This document shows, one piece after another, positions 6,902 to 14,938 of a stretch of 17,454 nt of DNA. The first letter of the stretch is position 1. Each line of letters begins with the position of its first letter. Source of the stretch: CAJXCL01 sp964394335 (GTDB lineage Bacteria > Nitrospinota > Nitrospinia > CAJXCL01); NCBI GenBank assembly GCA_964394335.1, contig CAYMVZ010000047.1, forward strand, positions 1 to 17,454, in the 5' to 3' direction. The notes beneath the pieces were generated by a model. That model saw only the letters and a program-made list of their open reading frames with translations. It was not told the DNA's origin and made no database searches. A program made the position numbers and the translations under genes.

Positions 6902-7720
6902 CTATAGATCTTTTTTCAGAGTGTCATTCATGCTTCCGGAGCGGTATCCTTCAAGATCAACAGTAACATATTTATAACCAATTCTTTTCAATTCCGCAAT
7001 TATCTGTTCTGAAATCCCATTATTTAAAAATAGCTGAAGCTGGTCTTTCGACACCTCAATACGGGCTAAATCATCATGATGTCTCAAACGGAATTGAGAA
7101 AATCCTAAGTCATGCAAAATATTTTCTGCCTCCTCTACGATTGATAGTTTTCCTTCGGTAATGGTAGTACCGTAAGGAAAACGTGAGGCAAGACAGGCAA
7201 AAGAAGCTTTATTCCATGTGGGAAGATTTTTTTCTTTCGATAAATAGCGGATGTTTTCCTTCGTTAGTTCTGCATCTTTTAAAGGGCTTCTGACTTTGAG
7301 GTTTTCAGCCGCTCTAGAACCGGGTCTGTAATCTCTTGTGTCGTCCAAATTAGCTCCGTCAAGTACATAAGCGATGTTTTTCTCATCCGCAATTTTATTT
7401 AATTTGGAAAACAGATCGCTTTTGCAATAGTAACAGCGATCAGGAGGATTTTTTCGGTAATTTGCGTCTTCCAACTCTTCTGAATCAATTAAGAGATGAT
7501 CAGCTTTCAATATTTTTGCAAGCCGAATGGATTCGTTTAGTTCTCTTTGTGGAAAGGACGCTGATCTGGCTGTTACCGCCAGGACATTTTCACCTAAGAC
7601 TTCTTTCGCGCTGCAGAGCAGAAAAGTGGAGTCTACTCCAGCAGAAAAAGCCACTAAAACCTTTTTCATTTCCCCTAAAATGCTAAAAAGCTTTTTATGT
7701 TTAAGCTTTAACTCGTTCAT
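6902..7720 (-). CDS. larE: ATP-dependent sulfur transferase LarE (three-cysteine type)
   Basis: LarE belongs to the PP-loop ATP pyrophosphatases. It adenylates and then thiolates the pyridinium biscarboxylic acid precursor of the nickel-pincer nucleotide cofactor, the cofactor of lactate racemase and related enzymes. The PP-loop is SAGVDS (26-31). Other family marks are PPDRCYYCK (92-100), DYRPG (130-134), TWNKASFACLASRFPYGT (168-185) and the C-terminal YVTVDLEGYRSG. The Lactobacillus plantarum enzyme gives up the sulfur of a single cysteine in the last-but-one motif. This protein also has C96 and C99 in addition to C176, the pattern I associate with forms that hold a [4Fe-4S] cluster and can act catalytically. 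At 272 residues the length is normal. LarB, LarC and LarA are not in the window. It is convergent to the cytochrome gene and has two small hairpins upstream of its start. Confidence 0.9.
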   Translation of the reverse strand: MNELKLKHKKLFSILGEMKKVLVAFSAGVDSTFLLCSAKEVLGENVLAVTARSASFPQRELNESIRLAKILKADHLLIDSEELEDANYRKNPPDRCYYCKSDLFSKLNKIADEKNIAYVLDGANLDDTRDYRPGSRAAENLKVRSPLKDAELTKENIRYLSKEKNLPTWNKASFACLASRFPYGTTITEGKLSIVEEAENILHDLGFSQFRLRHHDDLARIEVSKDQLQLFLNNGISEQIIAELKRIGYKYVTVDLEGYRSGSMNDTLKKDL

Positions 7721-7740
7721 AAAGGTTAAATTAACACAGC

Positions 7741-7779
7741 GTGGCCAGTGGCCACAACCAGAATGGAGCTACCGCTCCA
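7741..7779. repeat. Two adjacent hairpins upstream of larE
   Basis: GTGGCC-AGT-GGCCAC (7741-7755) and TGGAGC-TACC-GCTCCA (7764-7779) are two perfect 6-bp stems only 8 bases apart, in the larE leader on the minus strand. A third, AT-rich inverted repeat, ACAATTTT/AAAATTGT, lies at 7808-7825. They could be operator sites, leader RNA structure or part of a dispersed repeat. Confidence 0.5.
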
Positions 7780-7879
7780 ATCAGCGAATAAAACTTTGTA
7801 AAAAAAAACAATTTTAGAAAATTGTAATACAAACTATGAATAGAGTCAATTAATGACAACAGCTACGTCAACCCAACAG

Positions 7880-7926
7880 GACATTTCTACTTTCGTTTGA
7901 CATTTCTTTCTAATGAGGTTGATAAT
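7880..7926 (+). promoter_or_regulatory. Sigma-70-type promoter with direct repeats, epimerase operon
   Basis: TTGACA (7897-7902), an 18-base spacer and GATAAT (7921-7926) make a good promoter reading into the epimerase gene at 7960, with a leader of about 27 bases. The 9-mer GACATTTCT occurs at 7880-7888 and again at 7899-7907, overlapping the -35 box, with a 19-base period. That arrangement would suit a regulator contacting the promoter. Confidence 0.5.
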
Positions 7927-7959
7927 TACTAAGCTATAGGCTATCTTAAAACGCTTTGT

Positions 7960-9006
7960 ATGGAAATAAATAAAATAAAAAAAAATTTGTCGAAATATCC
8001 GAAAAAATGGCTCATTACAGGTGTGGCCGGATTTATCGGTTCCAACCTGCTGGAAGAACTGTTGAGACTTGGACAAACTGTAATTGGGCTTGATAATTTC
8101 TCCGCAGGATATCAAAAAAATCTGGATGATGTACAGGCTCAGGTTGGCGAAAAGGCATGGAAACGTTTCACTTCCATTAAAGGTGATATTAGAAATATAG
8201 ATGATTGTCGAAAGGGATGCTCTGGTATCGATTTTGTTTTACACCATGCAGCACTTGGCAGTGTGCCATTTTCTATCAAAAACCCAATCACAACCAATGA
8301 ATCTAATGTAGATGGATTTGTAAATATGCTTGTCGCTGCACGAGATGCTGGTGTAAAGCGCTTTATTTACGCGGGATCGTCCGCAATTTATGGAGATAGT
8401 TCTGACTTACCCAAGGTAGAGGACGTTATTGGCAAAGCATTATCGCCCTACGCAGCGACAAAGCATGTTAACGAACTTTACGCAGGTGTTTTTGCTGAAA
8501 CTTATAATATGGAATGTATAGGATTAAGGTATTTTAATGTTTTTGGCTCGAGACAGGATCCTGAAGGAGCCTATGCAGCAGTAATTCCGCGTTGGATAGG
8601 AGAATTGTCAAATGGTACTGTTCCAACCATCTTTGGTGACGGTAAGAACAGCAGGGATTTTTGTTATATCGAGAATGTTATCGAGGCTAACCTTCGTGCT
8701 GCCCTTGAAGAGAATCCTGATTCTCTCAACCAGGTTTACAATATTGCCTGTGGAGTTAGTACCACACTAAACGAGTTGTATGAAATGATCCGCAACAGTC
8801 TTATTCGATTTCAACCGGAAACAGCGAAAATTGAACCGCACTATGGTGATTTCAGAACGGGTGATGTCCGATATTCCGAAGCAGATATATCAAAGGCAAA
8901 AAAATTATTAGGGTATGCTCCTGCCTGTGATGTTTCCAATGGGTTGAATGAGACTGTTCGATGGTTCGTGAAAAACATGGCAGGGCGTGAGAATTCTAAT
9001 ATATAG
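7960..9006 (+). CDS. wbpP: UDP-N-acetylglucosamine 4-epimerase (WbpP/TviC-like)
   Basis: An extended short-chain dehydrogenase/reductase that inverts C4 of a UDP-sugar through a bound-NAD keto intermediate. The Rossmann motif GVAGFIG lies at 21-27, the active-site serines in AGSSAIYG at 138-145 and the YxxxK pair in PYAATK (Y164, K168). NVFGSRQDPEGAYAAVIPRW and GDGKNSRDFCYIENV are typical of the WbpP/TviC subgroup, which prefers N-acetylated sugars (UDP-GlcNAc/GalNAc or their uronic acids). The 348-residue length is normal, with a short basic N-terminal extension as in WbpP. No clear Shine-Dalgarno precedes the ATG. It is followed 80 bases later by a second epimerase gene on the same strand, so both probably feed surface polysaccharide synthesis. 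Exact substrate preference is inferred from subgroup resemblance only. Confidence 0.85.
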   Translation: MEINKIKKNLSKYPKKWLITGVAGFIGSNLLEELLRLGQTVIGLDNFSAGYQKNLDDVQAQVGEKAWKRFTSIKGDIRNIDDCRKGCSGIDFVLHHAALGSVPFSIKNPITTNESNVDGFVNMLVAARDAGVKRFIYAGSSAIYGDSSDLPKVEDVIGKALSPYAATKHVNELYAGVFAETYNMECIGLRYFNVFGSRQDPEGAYAAVIPRWIGELSNGTVPTIFGDGKNSRDFCYIENVIEANLRAALEENPDSLNQVYNIACGVSTTLNELYEMIRNSLIRFQPETAKIEPHYGDFRTGDVRYSEADISKAKKLLGYAPACDVSNGLNETVRWFVKNMAGRENSNI

Positions 9007-9025
9007 CGTGGCAGGGCCGCAATCA

Positions 9026-9050
9026 CAATTAGGTAAGGAATACCTAATTG
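9026..9050. repeat. 10-bp inverted repeat between the epimerase genes
   Basis: CAATTAGGTA (9026-9035) and TACCTAATTG (9041-9050) pair perfectly around the loop AGGAA. A further CTAATTAG palindrome sits at 9060-9067. No T-run follows. It may moderate read-through from the first epimerase gene to the second or bind a regulator. Confidence 0.6.
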
Positions 9051-9086
9051 GACGGTTTCCTAATTAGTAATACAGAGGGAAAAGAA

Positions 9087-10094
9087 ATGAGTAAAATACT
9101 GGTTACAGGTTCTGCCGGTTTTATAGGTTTTCATCTCTGCAAAAAACTCTTGGAAAACGGAATACAAGTTATCGGACTGGATAATTTAAATGATTACTAT
9201 GATGTTTCGCTCAAACAGGATAGGTTGAAACAAATTGAAAAGGAAAAAAACTTTAAGTTTATCAGGATTGATATTGCAGAGAGAAATTCGATGGCCTCTC
9301 TTTTTCATGATGAAAAATTTGATGTAGTACTGAACATGGCTGCGCAAGCAGGGGTAAGGTTTTCTTTAACCAATCCACATCCTTATATAGACTGCAATAT
9401 TGTTGGATTTATGAATATTCTGGAAGGGTGCAGACATAGCAAAGTGAGTCATCTGCTTTTTGCGTCTTCGAGTTCAGTTTACGGGGCCAATACGAAAATG
9501 CCTTTTTCAGTTCATCAAAATGTCGATCATCCTATGTCGCTTTACGCAGCTACTAAAAAGGCAAATGAACTGATGGCACACACCTATGCGAGTTTATATA
9601 AGCTGCCATGCACTGGTCTTAGGTTTTTTACCGTATATGGTCCTTGGGGACGCCCTGATATGGCGCTATTCCTTTTCACAAAAGCTATATTGGAAGAAAA
9701 ACCGATAGATGTTTTTAATCATGGAAATATGAAGAGAGACTTTACTTATATAGATGACATTGTAGAAGGAGTTATTAGAGTTATTGATAAAACTCCGGAG
9801 CCTGATCCAAACTGGAAAGCTGATAATCCTGACACTTCATCAAGTTATGCTCCATACAGATTGTATAACATTGGAAACAATAATCCTGTTGAGCTTAACT
9901 ATTTCATAGAAGTACTGGAAAATTGTCTTGGCAAAAAAGCTGAAAAAAAACTATTATCGATTCAATTGGGCGATGTCCCTGCCACTTACGCGGATGTGGA
10001 TGATTTAGAAAAAGATGTTGGCTTTAAACCATCCACTTCAATTGAGGATGGTGTTAGGAAATTTGTCGACTGGTATCGGGGATATTACAATTAA
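9087..10094 (+). CDS. UDP-glucuronate 4-epimerase-like enzyme
   Basis: An NAD-dependent SDR epimerase, most like CapI/LpsL-type enzymes that interconvert UDP-glucuronate and UDP-galacturonate for capsule or LPS. Counting from the ATG at 9087 (335 residues), the Rossmann motif GSAGFIG is at 8-14. The motif LDNLNDYYDVSLK (31-43) is characteristic of this subgroup, the active-site serines are in FASSSSVYG and the YxxxK pair is Y153/K157. RFFTVYGPWGRPDMA follows. I chose 9087 because GAGGG at 9075-9079 sits 7 bases before it and the length then fits the family. A TTG at 9048 would add 13 residues and overlaps the inverted repeat. UDP-glucose 4-epimerase is the main alternative. Pairing with the WbpP-like gene suggests supply of both amino-sugar and uronic-acid donors. 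Confidence 0.85.
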   Translation: MSKILVTGSAGFIGFHLCKKLLENGIQVIGLDNLNDYYDVSLKQDRLKQIEKEKNFKFIRIDIAERNSMASLFHDEKFDVVLNMAAQAGVRFSLTNPHPYIDCNIVGFMNILEGCRHSKVSHLLFASSSSVYGANTKMPFSVHQNVDHPMSLYAATKKANELMAHTYASLYKLPCTGLRFFTVYGPWGRPDMALFLFTKAILEEKPIDVFNHGNMKRDFTYIDDIVEGVIRVIDKTPEPDPNWKADNPDTSSSYAPYRLYNIGNNNPVELNYFIEVLENCLGKKAEKKLLSIQLGDVPATYADVDDLEKDVGFKPSTSIEDGVRKFVDWYRGYYN

Positions 10095-10177
10095 AGTGTA
10101 ATGACTTGAAACCCCATGTTTATTTAAAAACAAAAAACCTGGTCCTCAGGGCCTGGTCACTATTGGCTATGCCTATC

Positions 10178-10235
10178 TTGTCATTCCTGAATGCTTCCAC
10201 GTTGTCATGCCCGAATGTTTTTATCGGGCATCCAG
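10178..10235. repeat. Dispersed-repeat-like palindrome, one and a half copies
   Basis: TTGTCATTCCTGAATGCTTC begins at 10178 and a related unit TTGTCATGCCCGAATGTTTT at 10202. The second contains a perfect stem ATGCCCGA (10207-10214) and TCGGGCAT (10224-10231) and ends in CCAG. The pattern GTCAT-CC-GA ... TC-GG-ATCCAG is common as an interspersed repeat in many bacterial genomes. It lies between two convergent genes, where it may also help to end transcription. The rest of the 220-base spacer (10095-10314) shows no gene. Confidence 0.5.
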
Positions 10236-10314
10236 AATCAAAACTCGTCTTGGATTTAGCTTCGCCCCGCTCAGCGTGGTTTAGCAGATTCGCCCAATGA
10301 AGAGTACCTGCTTG

Positions 10315-12165
10315 TTATATTAAACCCTTCAGAACTTTTAACGCAGTGTCAACCCCTCCAACAGGCGCCATAATATAGGCACCGTTAGCCTTATCCTTCA
10401 TTTTCAGAAGCGCATCTCTGGCTATTTCTATCCCTGTTTCTTTGGCTTTATTGGCAGCATCTGCTTTTTTCATTCTTTTGCGAATATTTTCAGGGATGCT
10501 CATGCCCGGGACTTCGTTATGTAAAAACTCTGCACTTTTGTAAGACGTTAAAGGAAGAATTCCAAGGAGGATCGGAATATTAAAATCTTTATTTCTTTCT
10601 AAGAAATTAATGAAAAGTTTATCTTCAAAAACAGGCTGTGTGAGAACAAACTCAGCCCCTGCCTCTACTTTTTGCCTGAATCGTCTTTCCTCTTCTTCAA
10701 TATTAATAGCTCCAGGGTTTACTCCCACACCGATATGTATACCGGCCGGTTTTCCAATAGGGTTTTTTGCGACATCAAGTCCATGATTTAAATTGCTAAT
10801 CAGTTTCACAAGCCCTATAGCGTCCACATCATAAACAGCAGTTGCGTCCGGATAATTCCCCAACTTGGGAGGATCGCCTGTAACAGCAAGAATGTTTTTG
10901 ATTCCCGATGCTTCCGCGCCAAGTATATCTGATTGTATTCCTAACAGGTTTCTGTCTCTGCACGTATAATGGATTATCGGTTCAATTCCAACTTCACGCA
11001 AAAATAATCCTGCAAGGGACATTGAACTCATTCTTGCTGAGGCTCTTGGTCCATCCGGAATATTGGAATTGTCTACTCCCGCTTCTTTTAATTTTTTAGC
11101 CGCTCCTAAAACTTTTGAAGGGTCACATCCTTTCGGAGGTAAAAGTTCGACAGATACAACAAACTTATTGTCGGACAGTTTTTTAGCAAGGTCGCTTTTT
11201 TGCGCCGTTAATACAGGAGTAATTGTTTGATGAGTTATATCAATTTTTGTGGTTTCAGTTATTTCGATTCTGGATGGTGAAAGCGCTTTCACCGCAGAAC
11301 AGATCAGCTTGATGTGTTCTGCGGTCGTTCCGCAGCAGCCACCAACTATACGGACCCCGCTGCGAATAAAGCGTTTTGCATAAGTCGCAAAATATTCTGG
11401 TGTGCTTAGGTATATTTGTCGCCCTTCGACTATTCTTGGAAGACCGGCATTCGGCATAACAGATAGAGGGATTGAACACGACGTAGCCATTTTCTGGATG
11501 TTTTCAAGCATCGGCTGAGGTCCTATGCTGCAGTTTGCGCCTGCTGCGTCCGATCCCCAGCTTTCCATTTCTTTTGCAGTTCTTACCGGGGAGACACCGT
11601 AAAAAGTATTTCCATCATCTTCAAAAGTTATCTGCGTTATGATAGGCTTTTCTATAGCATTTTTCGTGCATAATTCTCGAACAGCCAGATAAGCCTGGTG
11701 GAGTTCATTGAGATCGGAGAAAGTCTCTAATACAAAGAGGTCCACTCCGCCGTCCAGCAATCCTTCAGCTTGTTCAATGAATGCTTCTTTTGCCTTTAGC
11801 TTTGAAAGTTTTCCTAAAGGTTCAATTCCTTCTCCAAGTGGCCCTATGGCGCCCGCGACAAAGACGCCCCCCCTAGCTTCATCTTTAGCGATAACTGCGC
11901 TGGCTTTGTTAATATCATAAATCTTGTTATCCAATCCATAACGTTTAAGTTTAAACCGGTTTGCTCCAAAACTGTTTGTTTCTATAATGTCAGCCCCACT
12001 TTTTATATATTCCCGGTGCACTTCACGGATTAAATCGGGGTTAGACAGGTTCAATTCATCAAAGCATCGGTTAATATAGATACCCCTGCTATAAAGAGCA
12101 GTCCCCATAGCCCCGTCACAAACAAGAATTTTATTGTTTAGCGCTTCTTTAAAGGTTTGAGGCAT
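10315..12165 (-). CDS. Bifunctional homocysteine S-methyltransferase/methylene-THF reductase
   Basis: Two enzymes of methionine and folate metabolism in one cytosolic chain, an arrangement like Bacillus YitJ. Counting from the ATG at 12165 (616 residues), the first 300 residues or so are a zinc-dependent homocysteine S-methyltransferase. It has CDGAMGT near 16-22, ETNSFGANRFKL and the three zinc cysteines C212 (GANCSIGP) and C277/C278 (GGCCGTT). From about 334 on lies the FAD-dependent methylenetetrahydrofolate reductase, with VSVELLPPKG (E340, catalytic position) and AVTGDPP (D431). The reductase makes 5-methyl-THF. The methyl donor of the transferase half (S-methylmethionine, S-adenosylmethionine or another) cannot be told. 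A GTG at 12183 would add six residues, and the family usually begins near the ATG. Neither start has a clear ribosome binding site. It is a single gene, divergent from the glycosyltransferase. Confidence 0.92.
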   Translation of the reverse strand: MPQTFKEALNNKILVCDGAMGTALYSRGIYINRCFDELNLSNPDLIREVHREYIKSGADIIETNSFGANRFKLKRYGLDNKIYDINKASAVIAKDEARGGVFVAGAIGPLGEGIEPLGKLSKLKAKEAFIEQAEGLLDGGVDLFVLETFSDLNELHQAYLAVRELCTKNAIEKPIITQITFEDDGNTFYGVSPVRTAKEMESWGSDAAGANCSIGPQPMLENIQKMATSCSIPLSVMPNAGLPRIVEGRQIYLSTPEYFATYAKRFIRSGVRIVGGCCGTTAEHIKLICSAVKALSPSRIEITETTKIDITHQTITPVLTAQKSDLAKKLSDNKFVVSVELLPPKGCDPSKVLGAAKKLKEAGVDNSNIPDGPRASARMSSMSLAGLFLREVGIEPIIHYTCRDRNLLGIQSDILGAEASGIKNILAVTGDPPKLGNYPDATAVYDVDAIGLVKLISNLNHGLDVAKNPIGKPAGIHIGVGVNPGAINIEEEERRFRQKVEAGAEFVLTQPVFEDKLFINFLERNKDFNIPILLGILPLTSYKSAEFLHNEVPGMSIPENIRKRMKKADAANKAKETGIEIARDALLKMKDKANGAYIMAPVGGVDTALKVLKGLI

Positions 12166-12224
12166 ATAAACGAAGTATATCACTGAAATAATTATTTAAC
12201 AAATTGAGCAAAAAATACAAAACT

Positions 12225-12253
12225 TTGACTTCCAATATTAGTTTTGATTTAAT
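12225..12253 (+). promoter_or_regulatory. Candidate promoter of the glycosyltransferase-exporter unit
   Basis: TTGACT (12225-12230), a 17-base spacer and TTTAAT (12248-12253) match sigma-70 boxes in five of six positions each. Transcription would start near 12260, about 60 bases before the glycosyltransferase ATG. The spacer between the divergent genes (12184-12319) shows nothing else. Confidence 0.42.
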
Positions 12254-12319
12254 AGAAAAAAATGCCGATACCTTTTTCATCTAATATTTATTAACTTTAA
12301 ACTGTTTGATTTTTGGCGA

Positions 12320-13090
12320 ATGAAGGAAAAACTACCTTTATCTGTTTCACTTATTTCTTGTAATGAAGAGGATAATATTGCGCGGACTTTAAGTAGTATT
12401 AAGAGCATTGCGTCTGAAATTGTGGTTGTGGACGCACATTCTACGGATAAAACACGGGAAATTGCAAAAGATTATGGTGCAAAGGTTTTTGAGGAAGACT
12501 GGAAAGGACATATTGCTCAAAAAAACTCAGCCCTTGAAAAATGCACTGAAGAATGGGTTTTATCATTGGATTGTGATGAAGTTGTTTCTGCAGAATTAGA
12601 AAAGTCAATTATTGAAAAGGTCAGAAAACCCGAAGCGGACGGTTATTTCATTAACAGAAAGACCTTTTACATGGGAAGGTTCTTAAAGCATACCTGGCAG
12701 CCGGATTGGAAGTTAAGAGTTGTAAAAAAAGCGGCTAAACCAGAATGGGATGGATATAACCCTCATGATATTTTAAAAATCAATGGGTCAAAAAAGAATT
12801 TAAGAGGAGATTTATATCACTATTCTTACAAAAACCTTGAAGACCATTTTTACCGAACCGTAAAATACGCGAAACTTTCCGCTCAATCTTATTTTAAAAA
12901 AGAAAAGAAATTTAGATGGAATAAAGTCCTGCTGAATCCTCTTTTAGCGTTTGCGAAAGTTTATTTTATTCAACGTGGTTTCTTGGACGGGTATCGAGGG
13001 CTTATTATTGCCGTAAGCAGTTTTACCTATACTTTTTTGAAGTATATTTTCTTATGGGAAATCGAAAGGAATAATGAACAGCATCTTTAA
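12320..13090 (+). CDS. Family 2 glycosyltransferase, WaaE/KdtX-like
   Basis: A 256-residue cytosolic or membrane-associated glycosyltransferase with GT-A fold. The start, LPLSVSLISCNEEDNI, is the nucleotide-binding strand typical of the family. VVVDAHSTDKT (36-46) is the next conserved block and LDCDE carries the DxD metal site (D84, D86). A QPDWKLRVV block and the HDIL and HYSYK segments in the second half match WaaE-type LPS-core beta-glucosyltransferases. Two hydrophobic stretches near the C-terminus (about 205-218 and 225-246) suggest membrane contact. Its last 17 bases overlap the start of the ABC exporter gene, so translation is probably coupled and the two likely serve lipid A-core assembly and flipping. 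Donor and acceptor cannot be assigned. Confidence 0.85.
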   Translation: MKEKLPLSVSLISCNEEDNIARTLSSIKSIASEIVVVDAHSTDKTREIAKDYGAKVFEEDWKGHIAQKNSALEKCTEEWVLSLDCDEVVSAELEKSIIEKVRKPEADGYFINRKTFYMGRFLKHTWQPDWKLRVVKKAAKPEWDGYNPHDILKINGSKKNLRGDLYHYSYKNLEDHFYRTVKYAKLSAQSYFKKEKKFRWNKVLLNPLLAFAKVYFIQRGFLDGYRGLIIAVSSFTYTFLKYIFLWEIERNNEQHL

Positions 13091-14834
13091 AGAGGTTTCT
13101 CCGAAACAGTGGAAAAACGATATTTATACGATTAAAAAGTTGACGAAAAGTCATTACCTGAGACTTGCGTTAGCTTGTGTTAGCGGGTTGTTTCTCTCCT
13201 CAATCAACGGTGCAATTGCCTGGTTTGTTAAACCGGTGTTGGACGGACTGTTTGTTGAAAAAAACAACGCTCTTTTAATGGTCCTTCCTATAGGAGTCTT
13301 TTTTCTCTTTGTCCTTCGTGGTTTGTTCGCTTTCTCTAATAATTACTTAATGTTTTCTATCGGGGCTAAAATTGTGAGAACCTTTAGGCATGCGGTCTTT
13401 GAAAAAATACTGAGACTTCCTATGTCCTTTTTTTCACAGAAATCAAGCGGTTCTATCATATCGAGAGTGCTGAATGATATGAAAATCCTCGAAGATCTTA
13501 TTGCCCATACAGCAAAAAACTTTTTAGTTCAATCTACAACAGTAATAATTCTCAGCTTTGTAGCTCTTTATAGACGATGGGACCTGGCTCTATTATCTTT
13601 CTCAGTAGTGCCGATTGTTGTACTGGTTTTCGACCGGTTCGGTAAAAGAATGAAAAAAACAAGTGCCAATACACTGAAACTTATATCCAATGTAACAGAA
13701 ATAATTCATGAGACTCTTACAGGGATTAGAATTGTAAAATCATTCACCATGGAAAAAGAAATGAGTACGCATAATAAGCTTTCCGTGTCGGAACATTACC
13801 GGAACGCTATGCGGGAAGTTAGAATCAGCGAGTTTACTACAGTCTGCATGGAAATTATAGCAGGGGCAGGTGTCGCTGTTATTCTTTGGTATGGCAGTTA
13901 TCTTATTATAAGCGAACAACTTTCTGTGGGTGCTTTTTTTTCATTTGTTACCGCAGTGCTTATGATATACAACCCCCTTAAAAGGTTGAGCCAGGTCAAT
14001 AATAATTTTCAGAGAATAAGGTCGGCGCTCCACAGGATTAAAGAAATTTTTATTCTTGAAGATGAACAAGGTGGAAAAATTGTGAAGGACCTTATAGATG
14101 GAAGCATATCTTATAAAAATGTCTCATTTAAGTATCCAGAATCAAAAGAAATGGTTTTAAGCAATATTAACCTTGAAATCCTGCAGGGAGAAACAGTTGC
14201 AATCGTTGGTTACAGTGGTGTGGGAAAAAGCACACTTGCTGACTTGCTGCTTGGTTTCTGGAAAAGCTACACAGGAGAAATTTTGATTGATGGAATTAAT
14301 ATAAGAGACTTTTTGTTGCAGAATCTCAGGTCTCATATAGGAATTGTGTCACAGGATATTATTTTGTTTAATGATACTGCCAAAAATAATATCAAGTTTG
14401 GCAAGACGGACGCAAGCGATACAGAGATTTTTGAAGCGGCAAAGAGGGCGTATGCTCATGAGTTCATAAATGAAATGCCTCAGGGTTACGAATCTATTAT
14501 TGGAGAGCGAGGAATTAAACTCTCCGGTGGTCAAAAGCAGAGAATTTCTCTTGCCAGAGCCATAATAAAAAATCCAAAAATTCTTGTTCTTGATGAGGCA
14601 ACATCATTGTTGGATACAGACTCTGAAACAAAAATTCAAAGAGCCCTGGAAAGTATTAAGAAGGGAAGAACTACAATCATTATTGCTCATAGGTTGTCTA
14701 CGGTCCAAAAAGCAGATCGTATTATTGTTATGGATAAAGGCGCAATTATCCAGCAGGGGAAGCATTCTGATCTTTCTCAACAGGATGGAGTTTACCAGGA
14801 ACTTTATCAAAAGTCTGAAATAATAGCGACATGA
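13074..14834 (+). CDS. msbA: MsbA-like lipid/LPS ABC exporter
   Basis: A 586-residue half-transporter with membrane domain and ATPase in one chain, which works as a homodimer to flip lipid A-core across the inner membrane. Six hydrophobic segments lie within about 28-300, including LALACVSGLFLSSING and the segment before FVKPVLDGLF. This opening resembles MsbA and lipid-linked exporters. The ATPase has Walker A GYSGVGKS at 379-386, SQD (426-428), signature LSGGQ at 483-487, Walker B ILVLDE ending D507/E508 and the switch histidine at 539. The length matches MsbA (about 580). Overlap with the upstream glycosyltransferase gene and its LPS-type partner favour a lipid A substrate over drug export, although sequence alone cannot exclude another lipid or oligosaccharide. 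Confidence 0.82.
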   Translation: MNSIFKEVSPKQWKNDIYTIKKLTKSHYLRLALACVSGLFLSSINGAIAWFVKPVLDGLFVEKNNALLMVLPIGVFFLFVLRGLFAFSNNYLMFSIGAKIVRTFRHAVFEKILRLPMSFFSQKSSGSIISRVLNDMKILEDLIAHTAKNFLVQSTTVIILSFVALYRRWDLALLSFSVVPIVVLVFDRFGKRMKKTSANTLKLISNVTEIIHETLTGIRIVKSFTMEKEMSTHNKLSVSEHYRNAMREVRISEFTTVCMEIIAGAGVAVILWYGSYLIISEQLSVGAFFSFVTAVLMIYNPLKRLSQVNNNFQRIRSALHRIKEIFILEDEQGGKIVKDLIDGSISYKNVSFKYPESKEMVLSNINLEILQGETVAIVGYSGVGKSTLADLLLGFWKSYTGEILIDGINIRDFLLQNLRSHIGIVSQDIILFNDTAKNNIKFGKTDASDTEIFEAAKRAYAHEFINEMPQGYESIIGERGIKLSGGQKQRISLARAIIKNPKILVLDEATSLLDTDSETKIQRALESIKKGRTTIIIAHRLSTVQKADRIIVMDKGAIIQQGKHSDLSQQDGVYQELYQKSEIIAT

Positions 14835-14938
14835 TGAAAAGAAATTGGCTTTTAAAACTAAAATAAATTTAACCAATCAGGTTGCACTTAACACTTGAAT
14901 TCACGATGTTATTTAATACATGGCTTTTTAATTTTTTA

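Noticed and set aside
7846..8115. 89-codon minus-strand frame
   Set aside because: It overlaps the epimerase promoter and the start of the epimerase gene in antisense; no family resemblance.
9048..9086. Earlier TTG start for the second epimerase
   Set aside because: The TTG lies in the inverted repeat and has no ribosome binding site, while the ATG at 9087 has GAGGG at the right distance and gives the usual length.
10106..10300. 64-codon plus-strand frame after the second epimerase
   Set aside because: It runs through the palindromic repeat, lacks a ribosome binding site and has no protein-like features.
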